Origin: Thecaphora thlaspeos | Lineage: Eukaryota > Basidiomycota > Ustilaginomycetes > Urocystidales > Glomosporiaceae | Assembly (NCBI GenBank): GCA_900291925.1 | Contig: UWYS01000002.1 | Span: 930,001 to 994,000, forward strand | Length of the DNA stretch: 64,000 bases | Reading direction: 5' to 3' | Part shown: in pieces, positions 53,849 to 64,000 of the stretch | How positions within the stretch are numbered: position 1 is the first letter of the stretch | Layout of the letters: each line of letters starts with the position of its first letter | The notes under the pieces: generated by a model | Seen by the model: the letters and a program-made list of their open reading frames with translations, nothing else | Databases searched by the model: none | Told to the model about the DNA's origin: nothing | Program-made: the position numbers and the translations under genes

Positions 53849-55027
53849 TTACTCGTCGTCGTCTGAATCGCGGGCAAAGAAGTCGTCGCCGTCGTCGTCG
53901 TCCATCATCTCGTCATCGGTCTTCTCCTTCTTGTCTGTCTTCCTGCCAGCTTTCGCCTTCGACGCTGCTGCTGCCGTCGCTGTCGGCTTGTCGGTGACTC
54001 GGACCTTTTCTCGCCTGTCGGCAGCCTTGCCGCTCTCAAAGTCAACCTCGGGCTGGCTGCTCAGCTCCGACTTGGCCACCGCCTTTCGAATCTTGTCTAG
54101 CACCGCATACGCCTTGACGCACGTCGATTCGGTGTCGGTGGCGAGCGGTGCTTGCGGCTCCTTGGTACCGTTGGCAAATAGGCTAATGTATGCCAGATCC
54201 GGAGGATAGCGCTGTAGAGACGGAGTAACGTCGAAGCATGCGTAAAGAGGAGAGCTGTCAGTATCGAAGGGCCGGACATGAGGAAGCCTTTCTGGCCGCC
54301 GTTCGAACACTCACAAGGACGTAATGCAACAGACACCTCAGCTCCGTCAATGTACTCGCGAGATCTTCGATGCTCCTCTTTCCCTTGCCTTCCGTCCCTT
54401 CATCGTCGTCTCTTGCCGCCTCGCTCGGATCACTCTCGGAGTCGTCCGAGCCCTTGGCAGCCTTCTTCTCGAGCTGCGCAATGGCCTTCTTTGCCTGCTT
54501 GATCTTGCGCACAAGCTTCTGACGTTCAAAGAACTTGACCTTGTGGTAGCGTACCGAGACGTCCTTCTCCTCTCTTGCGCTTTGTAGCTTTTCCAAATCC
54601 GCGGTGAGTGACAGGAGACGTCGCTCGGCCTCAATCTTGGTGCCGGGCTCGAGATTCTCCTGCAGCGGCGTCGTACGCACAGGGGTTGCAAAGAAGCCAG
54701 AGCGGGGCTAGGGTCAGCTTGCTGCTGCTGCGGCGGCGGCGGCGGGGGGGGGATCAATCCGAAGGCGCAGCTTACCTTTGCGAGCAGCCGCTTGGTCTGA
54801 CGGATCGAAGACTTGAGCTTGCCCACCCCGGGGATGCCTTCTAGCATCTCTGGGCGTGTGTAGGTCTTCTTGTTTGGTCCGGCGGCGCTCTTGCTGGAAG
54901 GGTGTTTGCGCTTGCGGTTTCCGTTGGCCCTACCCTTGAAGTCTGCGCCCCCCGCAGCGCCGTTTGGCCTAGCGTCGTGGCCTGCTCTCGCCGGCTTTTT
55001 TCCCTTTCTGTTATTTGTCGTGGCCAT
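53849..55027 (-). CDS. EFG1: rRNA-processing protein Efg1
   Basis: Three exons, 55027-54776, 54659-54315 and 54211-53849; 319 residues, phase 0 at both introns. Efg1 is a nucleolar factor for early 18S rRNA maturation. The basic, Gly/Ala/Lys-rich N-terminus is followed by the family motif GVGKLKSSIRQTKRLLAK, joined by intron 1 to ENLEPGTKIEAERRL, then a coiled coil (LTADLEKLQSAREEKD), VRYHKVKFFERQKLVRKIKQ, and across intron 2 a LLHYVLRYPPDLAYISLF segment. The C-terminus is Lys-rich then acidic (DDDDGDDFFARDSDDDE). It is divergent from the copper-ATPase locus with a 455-bp shared promoter. Confidence 0.93.
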
Positions 55028-55482
55028 GGCTGCGGTTTCGAGTGAGGTGTAGAATGAAGAACGTCTGGGTACTGGAATGGGGGAGGTGAGGTAGAACTTC
55101 CAGAATTTACGAGCAACGCCGGCCCCGGACCCTTTCGCCCAAAAAACCTTTTGGAGAAACCGCGGTCCGGCAGCGCTGGCTGGCTGACTCGGAGCCGCCA
55201 GCTGCGTTGAGGGATTTTGGCTGCGCGATTTTCGCCCCGGGTGGAGGGGGACCCTGCCGGTCAAGCGCCCGTCTTGCTTACTAGCCAAAATGTTGAAATT
55301 AATCTCGTCTGACATGTCGTCCTTTTGGTGACTGACGACATCCTGACGGACCCGTTCGAGCCTCGGCGTATAAAGAGGCAATGGGCCTTCGGATCGATCC
55401 GCCCTCCTCGACAGGCTCATCCGAACACATCGCCACCCATCTTCCCCTTCGCCGCTCTCATCCACTCACTCCGGCGCTCAGC
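55028..55482. other. Shared divergent promoter, EFG1 / copper ATPase
   Basis: No gene; contains a TATA box towards the plus-strand ATPase locus. Confidence 0.6.
55369..55375 (+). promoter_or_regulatory. TATA box (TATAAAG) upstream of the copper-ATPase locus
   Basis: TATAAAG lies about 108 bp before the most likely ATG (55483). A regulated promoter is suggested, but not shown, by this. Confidence 0.4.
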
Positions 55483-58400
55483 ATGTCGTTCACCGGTCGA
55501 GGCCTGGCATCCGGCGAGAGGAGGTATAACGTGCGCCTCTTGCGTCCGATCGGTCAACGCGGCCGTCGCCGCTCTCAAGTCCTCGCCCGGCACTCGATCC
55601 GGCTCGGTGGATGCGTTCGAGGTCAACCTTCTCGCCAATTCTGCCGTCTTCGAAGGTTCCGAGGTGCTGCTCGATAGCGTAAGGGAGGCCATCGAAGATG
55701 CTGGCTTTGAGGTTGAGGTCATCGACACGGAGCCCTTGAAGCCGAAGCCCACTCCCAAGCGCCAGGCCAAATCGCACCGCAGCAGCAGCAGTAGCAGCAG
55801 CAGCAGTAACGCCAGGATCTTCCGCGCCACTCTCGCCGTCAAGGGAATGACCTGCTCGAGCTGCGTCAACAGCCTCAATGGCGCGGTCAAGGCGTGGCAG
55901 AAGGCGAGGTCGAGCTCGAAAGTCGACGATGGCGATATCGATGACTTCAACGTCAACCTCCTCGATGGAAGCGCTTGCCTCAAGATCAAGATTGGAGCTG
56001 GCTCCGACGAAGGTATGGCCATCGCGCTGCGGAACGAAGTCGTCGAAACGATAGAGGACTGCGGCTTCGAGGTCGACGTGCTTGGTTGGACCGAGGAGTC
56101 GGCCGCTTCGGACAACGCAGACGCTGCTGTCGCCTCCAGCCCACGGCGCACGGCACGGATCAGGATCGACGGAATGTTCTGCCAGCACTGCGTCGCCAAG
56201 GTACGAGACTACCTCTCAGAAAAGCAAGCCGCCCATCCGGAGACACTCGAGGTGACTGACGAGGCGCTCAACAGGTTCTCGCTCGAACGTCCGACGACCG
56301 ACCTAGCCTATTACTCTAACGCATCGAGCGACGTGTCGCTACGAGCGATCCTGCGCGATCTCAACGCGCTCGACCGGTCCTTTACCGCCGCCTACGCCCC
56401 ACCGCCCTCGCTGGCCTCTCGCTCAGCGGTCCTGGCTCAAAAGGAGCTCGACAGCTTGAAGTCCCGTCTCACCCTCGCGTCGCTCTTCGCGATCCCGACG
56501 CTATTCATCTCGATGGTGATCCCTCTTCTCCTTTCGCCGTCTCATCCTCTCAATCGACAGCTCAACCGCTTCGTCTGGGGCAGCGCTACGTTGGGCGAGG
56601 TGCTCATGTGGCTCATCGCTACTCCGGTCCAATTTGGCGTTCGGAGCGTCTTCTTTCAGCGTGCCTTCAAGTCGATTGCCTCGGTGTGGCGCAAGGGGCG
56701 GCGGTGGAGCGAGCGGCTACTACGCTTCGGAAACATGGACGTCCTCGTAGCGCTGGGCACCGCCGTAGCGTACCTGTCGTCGCTGGTGATCCTCTTGGTC
56801 GACGCTGGCCGCGAACCACGAGTATCGGACCGCGAGCCGGCGATGCGCATGACTTACTTCGAAGTGTCTGTCTTTTTGATCGTGAGTATGACCCTTGACC
56901 GGCGGATCGCTAGCGAACTCCTTGAGCGTCGCGATGTGGTCTGACACTGACGAGGTTTTCTCCATCTCATCTGCAGTTCTTCATCCTCCTTGGTCGCGTC
57001 ATGGAGTCGATCAGCAAAAAGAGGACAGGTGATGCCGTCTCGGAGCTAGGCAAACTGAAGCCAACCTCGGCTCAGCTGATCCTCGACCCAGATCAACCCC
57101 AGCAGAGCAAGGTGGAAACGGTCGACGTGAACATGCTCGAGGTGGGCGACTTTGTGCTGGTCCCTTCTGGCGCCTCCCCACCGCTAGACGGCTACCTGGT
57201 GACGAGCGGCTCAGAGGACGCTTCTTCGGCCGCGCAGTTCGACGAGAGCAGTCTCAGGCGAATCTCGACCCGTGACAAAACTCGACGGCGACGAACTCTT
57301 CGCTGGCACGGTCAACGTCGGCTCCTCTCCCGTCCTCTGTCGAATCAGCAGCCTGCCGGGCCAAGCGATGATCGACAACATCCTCGGTATTGTCAGGGAA
57401 ACCTCGGGTCGGAAGGCCAGCATCGAGAAGCTCAGCGACACCATCACAGGTGTTTTCGTCCCGTGCGTCGTCTACTTCTCCCTTGCGGTTCTCCTCGTCT
57501 GGACAACCCTGCTCTACAGCGGCATCGTCTCGGACGACTGGATAGCGCGCAACGTTCCCAACTGGACCGAGCCGGGCGGTCGCTTCCTCTACAGACTACA
57601 ATTTGCCATCAGCTGTCTGCTCGTGTCGTGCCCGTGCGCGATTGGACTGGCAGCACCGACGGCGAACCTGGCGGGTATCGGACTGGCGAATCAGCAGGGT
57701 ATCTTGGTCAATAGCGGAGGGAAAGCGTTCAGAAGTGCAAGCGCGGCGGCGAGGCGAAAGAAAAAGGTGATAGTCGTCTTTGACAAGACCGGTACTATCA
57801 CCAAGCGAGAGGCCGGCAAGGTTGTGGAGAGCCTGTTCGTCGATGTCGGCGACGACGAGGCGGCGCCGACGATGGAGGAAGCTGAGCTGCTGCGATGCAT
57901 CGACCAGGCGGAGCAGGGGAGCGGACATCCGCTGGCGATCGCCTTGAGGGCGTTTTGCGCCGAACGGCTCCAGGCCCTCGTCGACGACGAACAGCAAGGG
58001 TCCTCAGAAGCCCGCTCGCGCCTGCATCTGGACGACGTCAAGGAAGAAGCCGGACACGGGATGCGCGCCACGTTCTCCAGCAACCCAAGCGCCAAGACCG
58101 ACGAAAACACCAACAACAAGGACGGTATTCCACGCATCGAGCTTCTCATCGGCAACCGCAAGCTTCTCGGCGATGCCTGCCACCTTCCGCCAAGAGTCAC
58201 GCGAAAGGAAGAAGAATGGCAAAGGGAAGCCAAGAGCGTCGTCTTTATCGCCACGCGGCTTGTCTCTCCCACTGCCACCGCCACAACGGTTCTACGAGGG
58301 ATGGTGGCGATCTCCGATACGATCCGACCCGAAGCTCCTTGGCTGATTCGGCACCTCGAGAAGCACTACCGAGCCGAGACGTGGATGGCGAGTGGGGACA

Positions 58401-58961
58401 ATGCTCTGACGGCGCAGGCGGTAGCTTCGCAGGTCGGTATCGCAGGACACCGCGTCATTGCGGGCGTCTTACCCGCGGGGAAGGAGTGGATGGAACGTCT
58501 GCAAAGGCCTTCGGACCTCGAATCCGATTCTCGCCACGACGGGGCGAAACGTTCTCCAAACACAGTCATCTTTGTCGGCGACGGTATCAACGACTCTCCC
58601 GCCCTCGCCACATCAACGATCGGTGTCGCTCTGGGTACAGGCAGCTCGATAGCACATTCCTCTGCCGACTTCATCCTGCTACAGCGACACGCACCTCTTC
58701 TTTCCCTCGTCACCCTCTTCGAACTGAGCAGGGCGACAGATGCCAAGATCCCGTGGCAACTTCATGTGGGCTTTCATATTTAACCTCACACTGGTACCGC
58801 TAGCGGCGGGAGTGGGGACACCGTGGGGCCTAACGCTGGGACCCGAATTGAGCGGACTAGCAATGGCCCTTTCGAGTACGTTGATAGTTACGAATTCGGT
58901 CGCTTTGAGGAGGTGGAGGGTTCCGAGAGAGGTCAAGATGGCGCTGGGAAGGTGGTCGTGA
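55483..58961 (+). pseudogene. CCC2: Ccc2/ATP7-like copper-transporting P-type ATPase with frameshifts
   Basis: A P1B-type ATPase for copper export into the late Golgi. Three N-terminal metal-binding domains are visible (ITCASC, GMTCSSC, GMFCQHC), then transmembrane helices, the copper-site SCPCAIGLAAPTA, phosphorylation motif FDKTGTITK, HP motif GSGHPLA and VGDGINDSPALA. One 95-bp intron (56882-56976) joins SVFLI to FFILLGRV. Two frame breaks: near 57260-57270 two bases are missing just before the actuator GES (SSL-then-GESRPVTKLDGDELF continues in another frame), and near 58752 one extra C in ATCCCGTGG shifts the frame, so the last helix (GNFMWAFIFNLTLVPLAAG) lies in a third frame ending at 58961. 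The ATG at 55483 is not in the frame of the first CASC motif either, so a third break or a different start is needed. Sequence error cannot be excluded. Confidence 0.8.
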
Positions 58962-59329
58962 TTCTTCTCGTTTCGCTATATCTATCTCAAACGGCTAGGC
59001 ACGCCAGAGTTTCCCAGCACGACCCATGTTGATTCGTACATTCGTTGCGTGCGCAACTTTAATCGTCTAATATCAAGGTGGCTGTCTGGCCCAGTCATAA
59101 ATTCGAAAGGAAGCGATTCGAGACGATATAGAGGAGACACAAGAGGGGGCGTAGCATACAAGGTCGAGTGGCCGAGGTCAGGGTCGGAGTCGGAGTCGGA
59201 GTCGAAGTCGGGGAGTCGTACAGTCTTGAAGGGGAAGAGGTACACCAGAGGGTTGAAGGAAGAGAGATGTTGGAAGCGAGAAAGAATTGCAAGGTGGCCA
59301 AAAGGGAAGTCGAGAGGGGGAGAGCACGA
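58962..59329. other. Convergent 3' region
   Basis: No gene. Short TCGGAG hexamer array near 59183-59214. Confidence 0.6.
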
Positions 59330-62300
59330 TCAGAAGACTCGCATCACGTCAAGAAGTATTTGGTCGAGCGTCTGTAGGTGATAAGGGAGAGGGAGGAGGG
59401 GAAATATGGACAGAGTAAGTTTACGATGCACGTCACCAGGGAGGGATCTAACTCAGCCGCAGTCTGTTCAATGCTCACCTCGTCGATCGTGCCCAGCTGC
59501 GTGGAGATGCTTCCGTAGACCTCTCGAATCTTTCGGTCCTCGACGAACGGCATCTGCGGCGCAAACAGTCCGCCCGCTTCGGGTCGCAGCAGCTCCCGCT
59601 CCGTATCTGCTAGGATCTGGTGAGCGAGGCGCGTGCTCGGTCGTCCGTTGAGGTCTCCACCACTGGAACCTCCAGAGATGCTGCTGGTGCTACCGTGTGT
59701 CAGCAGGTGCGCTTTGCGCGGATCGCGACGCGCCGCCGCTTCGACGATTGTGTAGAGGTGGTTCAGGCCGATGTCGTCGGCGCCTGCCAGCGTCGTCGAG
59801 GCGAAAGATGGCGACGACGGTCGACCGTCGGCGGCAGAAGAGTCGGGCGTGATGGCGCCGATCGAACGGCCGGAGCGTGACCCGGTCCCCACCGACGAGC
59901 TCGCTGTAAACGGAGCTGCTCCAGCCGCTCCACCAGCAACCAGCGTGGACATGGGCGTCGGCATCGTCGTCGCTGTGTTGTGCGTCGCGGCCGAACCCGT
60001 GCCGATCGTCATGGGGCTGGCCGTGTCGCGCGAGGTCGACATCTCTGAGCCGAACGACGTCTGCTTGAGGTGGCTTGGCGCGACGCCATTGACGCCGGCC
60101 GATGTTGAAGCTGCTGCTGCTGACGCTGCTGGCCCGGAGATGTTGGTGGGCGTACCACGGCCGCTGTGGTACGATCCGCTAGGGACCGGCGATGGGCCCG
60201 CCGTCCGGCTGCCCGCTCTCGCAGTGCCCGAGGAGATCGACTCGGGCGCCGGTGACCGCGAATACGGTGACCTGTTGTCGGCGACCCTGTTCAGCACCTG
60301 GTCGATCCGTTCCTCGATCGCCGACTCTGCCGTGTTCGGGTTGCGGACAAACGTGTCGAGCAGGTCGCCGCTGCTAGGGGGCGATGGCGACGAGGTAGGC
60401 CCAGCGGCCGCCATTGCTGAGCCGAAACCCGGCGACTTCGCCGCTGAGCGGCCCTTGTTGCTGCCAAACGACAGTGGCGCCACCGAGTCCGTCGGCAGAC
60501 CCTGCGCCTGCGGGCTGGGCGAGTGGAGGTCGTAGTGAACGTCCGCCAGGCTCAGGGAACTGGTGAAGCCGGGCGAGCTGGGCGCGCTGGCGTACTCGTC
60601 AAGCGTCATGTCAGTGCCCTTCTTGGTGAGGGCAGGCCTGTTGCCAGTGCCGGGGCTCAGCGATCGAGCAGCTTCCTTCGAGTGCGACTCCCGATCCTTG
60701 AGCACGTCCTCGATGATGTGGCTGATGTCCCTCTCCTCACCGGAGGCGGGAAGGTAGGAGTAGCGGAATTTGCCGGTCTCCTTCTGCTTTGAGCTCCGAA
60801 TCCTACCTTGGTCTGCCAGCACTATATCGACGCCCTGTTCCGTGTTCCGCTGAGCGCCGAGGACGGTGGCCCTCCGCTCGTGCGCTGCCGCTCGCTGGGC
60901 AGCAATGATCTCCTGCCGGCTCATGCCCTTGGTGTCTGCGGCAGTCATCGTCGTCGTCGGTGCTGCCGCCGTGGAAGTGTGGTCGCCATTCGGTCTGGAG
61001 GAGCTGTTCGTGTGGAGCGTCCCCGCGGCAACGGCGAGTGTCTGGCTTTCAGCTCGACGTCGCTCTTCCTGCTTGGCCAGGAGGACGTTTTCCGTCGGAC
61101 TCAGGGTCCGCGCCCCCTTCCACTTGTCCGAAGCCTGCACCTGTCGTAGGATGAAGACAGGGTCGCTCGGCGAGATGTCGTCGGACGCTCCCAGCAGCTG
61201 TGCGGCATCCAGGCTCTTGCGCTTGTTGTTGTTGCCGCCAGCGACAGTCTTGAACGCGGGCGGGGTAGTGTAAGCGTCCAGGATCTTGCTGGTGGGACCG
61301 AGCGGCCTCAGCCCGTCGGCGTCCTCCACGGACAGTCCGTACTTGATGTGCAGCCTGCTCTTCCGGCGCGAAGGGCGGTCTTCGACATCGTCTCCGCCTT
61401 CGACGACGCCCTCGGCGATGCCGAAACGGTCAAGGCCGAACTCGACCACCTCGGCGACGGTCGTGTTGCGCGGAAAGGTGAGAATCTTCTCTCGAAAGTT
61501 CTGCGGAACACCCTCGGCGGCCTCGCGGTACTGCGGAGCACGCTGTTCGAGGGCCTGCTTGGGCACTAGCGCCGTCGTCTGCAGATCGAAGACCAGACCG
61601 TCAGGGAGGTCGGCCGGGAAAATGACGAGTCTGAGCGAGAACTGCGCCGTCGGCGACTGGATCGTCTCCACCGTGTCGGAGGACAGGCTGGAGGAGAGGC
61701 TGCTGCGCTGGCCATTCCGTCCCACGCCAAGGCTGGCCGTGTTGGACGAGTCCTGCGAGGTATTGAGGTCGGCACGGCCAAGCGACGCCTCGTGATCGCC
61801 GTTGATCGAGGGCGGCTGACTGGCGTAATCGGGCAAGCGATCCTTGCGGCTGATATAGAACTTTACCGCATGGTCGTCGCTGAAGTCGTTGCCGAGCCGG
61901 GCTATCGCGGGATGCATGCTGAGATTGGACGAGATCGATGAGATCGAGCCGACACTGGAGCGCTTGACGCTCGGCACCGTCCCGCGGCCGTCAGACATGA
62001 TCTCGGTGAGCTCGTTGAAGAGCTGCAGAGGGAACTCGCTCTCGTCGAGCGGCCTCTCGCTGCCTTCGAGCCTCTTGATCGTCAGCACGTACTTGTCCCG
62101 CTCGTGCTCCGGGACGGCGAAGCGCTGCAGCGCCTGCGTTAAGAGGTGCGTCGAGGGTGTGTTCCCATTGAGCAACACCGTCTTGAAGGTCGAGTCGGAC
62201 TCGATTCCTTGACCGGCAAATACGCGCATCACGCTCAGCATCGGCGTGGAGCCCGAAGGTCCAACCAGGCTCCCTGGTCGCGCCGGCTTGCTCGACCTGG

Positions 62301-63050
62301 ACGCCGTGCCGTAAGCCTGGTCGCGATCGCGGCTGTTGCGTGCCTGCTCGCCCTCGTTGGAGGGCCGCATTGAAAGGAACTGGCGCTGGTAGGCCTCCTG
62401 CGTCGCTCGGTCCCTCTCCTGGACCGTCCGACCCATTCCGACGCTTTGTCCCGGCGCGAAGCTGGCGTTGGCCGCAGCGATGTGGTTGGGCGGAACGGCA
62501 GCAGCAGGGCTGGCTCTGCCTCGACCGGGCCCCGCAAAGCTGTCCTCGGAGCTGCGTCCGGTAACGATGCTGTCGCGGTCCTCGCCACCGAAGCTGCCGC
62601 TCTTGCGGTCCTTCTTGTCCTTTGACCTGGAGAACAGGCTGAAGACGCCCGACCGCTTCTTTGCCGCCTTGTCGTCGCTGCCGGCCTCGGAGATGTCGTC
62701 GCCCGCCTTTGACCGCCTGTTGCTCTTCCGCTTGTCGTCGCGCTTTGCGTCGGGGGACCCGACGGACGAGCTGCGGTCGCCGGCGAGGGCGCCGGAGGCT
62801 GCGCTGGCATCGGAGGCCGAGCGGTCGCGCTGCGCCTGGAGCTGCGAGGGGAGGAAGCCGCTGGAGCTGTGGGTGCTGTGGCGGCTTCCGTTGGGCCCTG
62901 CCACCGGTGCCTGCTGGTAAGGCTCGCCGTCGGAGCTGACGCTCGAGATCGGTCTGTCGCCCGAAATTGTACGAATGAGCGCTGGGTCGCGCTGGCCGGG
63001 AGCGAGTCCCCTCTGCTGCTGCGACTGTTGCTGTTGCGGCTGATTCGGCT

Positions 63051-63084
<34 letters not shown>

Positions 63085-64000
63085 CGCCTGATTCTGCCAC
63101 TGCTGCTGTCGGGATGCATCCGAATCAGCACTTCCGGCCGCAGCTGCCGCTGGACCGCGTCCCGCTCCGATTCCCGATTGCATTTGTGCCGCTGCAGCGG
63201 TGTCCATGGAACGCTGTGGCGCCTGTCCCTGCTGAACTCCGCGGCTGCTCTGCTCGGCGACGGCTCCGCCATGCATCGGCCTGACCGCGTAACTCCCTGC
63301 GGCCGCCTCCTGCCCCTGCCCCTGGGACTCGGACTCGGACTCGGTCTGGGTCTGTGTCTGACGGTGTGGCTCCTCGTCGGCCGTCGAGCTAGCGCTTTCC
63401 TCTACCGAGTAGCCGCTTCCCGGTCGCCCGTCGCCCTTGGGAGCAGCGCTGTAGTTCTGCACCTCGTGCTGGCGCTGAATCCTCTCTGCCTCGCCGCCGT
63501 CCCAGCCCATGCCATCGTCTGGCTCCATGCCGGCGAAGGCGTCGACCTCGGCCTCTTCGTCGCTGCTCATCTCCTCGTCCTCGTACTCGTAGATCGGATC
63601 GCCATTCTCATCGAGCTCGACCATGACCTCCTCATCGTACTCCCCTTCCTCCTCGGACGAGTACTCGTTGCCACTGTGCTCGTAATGGGTCGACGGGCCA
63701 AAGACGACGCCGCGCTTGTTGCGCTTTTGTTCCTTGCTCAGGGGCGCGGGCGCCCCCAGCGCGCGCCTCGACAGCGCGCTGAGCTTGCCCGAGTGGACCG
63801 AGAGACCGCTGGACCCGGTGGCGTGCCGGGCTTTGAGCAGGTGGCTCTTCCAGATCTGTTCCGGGACCTGGATGTGATCGTCCTCTGTCGCGCTGGTAAG
63901 GTCGACGTTGCGGTGCTTGTTGAGCCTAGCCAGGCGCTCGAAGGGCGTCTCGATGTTTTCGGCGGGAATGTAGCCAACCTCTTGGGTGCGCAGCACGCGG
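59330..64000 (-). CDS. Tea4/Bud14-like SH3 and Ras-association polarity protein (5' partial)
   Basis: Two visible exons: from beyond 64000 down to 59479, and 59371-59330 (107-bp intron; end ETLDQILLDVMRVF). About 1520 residues are visible. It enters with the end of an SH3 domain and its conserved trailer (RTQEVGYIPAENIETPFERLARLNKHRNVDL, quoted in part), as in Tea4/Bud14, cell-end factors that link microtubule tips, formin and protein phosphatase 1. An RVxF-like PP1-docking motif (KRGVVF) follows, then an acidic stretch and a polyglutamine tract. Two Ras-association-like regions lie further on: FKTVLLNGNTPSTHLLTQAL, and SLRLVIFPADLPDGLVF through REKILTFPRNTTVAEVVEFGL. The C-terminal third is Ser/Pro/Ala-rich and disordered. 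The start and most of the SH3 domain are outside the window. Confidence 0.8.
63034..63099 (-). repeat. CAG/CAA (polyglutamine) tract inside the Tea4-like gene
   Basis: A glutamine-coding run of CAG and CAA codons with a few Pro and Asn interruptions, in the frame of the Tea4-like protein between its acidic region and the RA domains. Confidence 0.85.

Overview
The window is nuclear DNA of a GC-rich basidiomycete fungus, most likely Ustilaginomycotina (smut-type). This rests on compact genes with short GTGAGT...CTGAC...CAG introns, a basidiomycete-type macrofage-activating-glycoprotein homologue, a carotenoid oxygenase, and standard fungal housekeeping genes (DCP2, NOG2, Sir2-type sirtuin, CYS3, ADE16/17, EFG1, Tgl-type lipase, PFK2). 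The lineage call is inference. Exon boundaries were read by eye and checked by codon phase.

Layout. 1-2.1 kb: the 3' end of a sphingomyelinase-like phosphodiesterase (+) and a secreted glycoprotein (-). 2.1-5.7 kb: a gap with no recognisable gene. 5.7-16 kb: carotenoid oxygenase (+), DUF427 protein (+), DCP2 (+) and a makorin-type RING ligase (-). 16.6-22.5 kb: NOG2 (+) and a sirtuin (+), separated by 1.4 kb holding an unexplained TATA box on the minus strand. 22.8-28.2 kb: a decayed adenylate-kinase-like gene (-), intact CYS3 (-) and an epoxide hydrolase (+) with two nonsense codons. 29.9-35.9 kb: a VTT/TMEM41-like membrane protein (+), a secretory exopolyphosphatase (-) and a spliced 51-residue microprotein (+). 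37.7-42.4 kb: a low-complexity, histidine-run protein (+) and a small secreted double-psi-beta-barrel protein (-). 42.4-45.7 kb: a gap with a 15-bp minisatellite and long microsatellites. 45.7-55 kb: ADE16/17 (+), then a minus-strand series of patatin lipase, kinase-only PFK2 and EFG1. 55.5-59 kb: a Ccc2-like copper ATPase broken by two or more indels (+). 59.3-64 kb: a Tea4/Bud14-like SH3 and RA-domain polarity protein (-) running off the window.

There is no operon or cluster logic. The genes serve mRNA decay (DCP2), ribosome assembly (NOG2, EFG1), metabolism (CYS3, ADE16/17, PFK2, lipase), polyphosphate and membrane biology, chromatin (sirtuin) and polarity. The most noteworthy signals are three genes carrying nonsense or frameshift lesions among intact neighbours, a PFK2 that has lost both bisphosphatase histidines, a long series of decapping-partner motifs in DCP2, a 102-nt in-frame intron that reads like protein, and a well-spliced microprotein gene. 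No transposon, tRNA, rRNA or CRISPR array was recognised.
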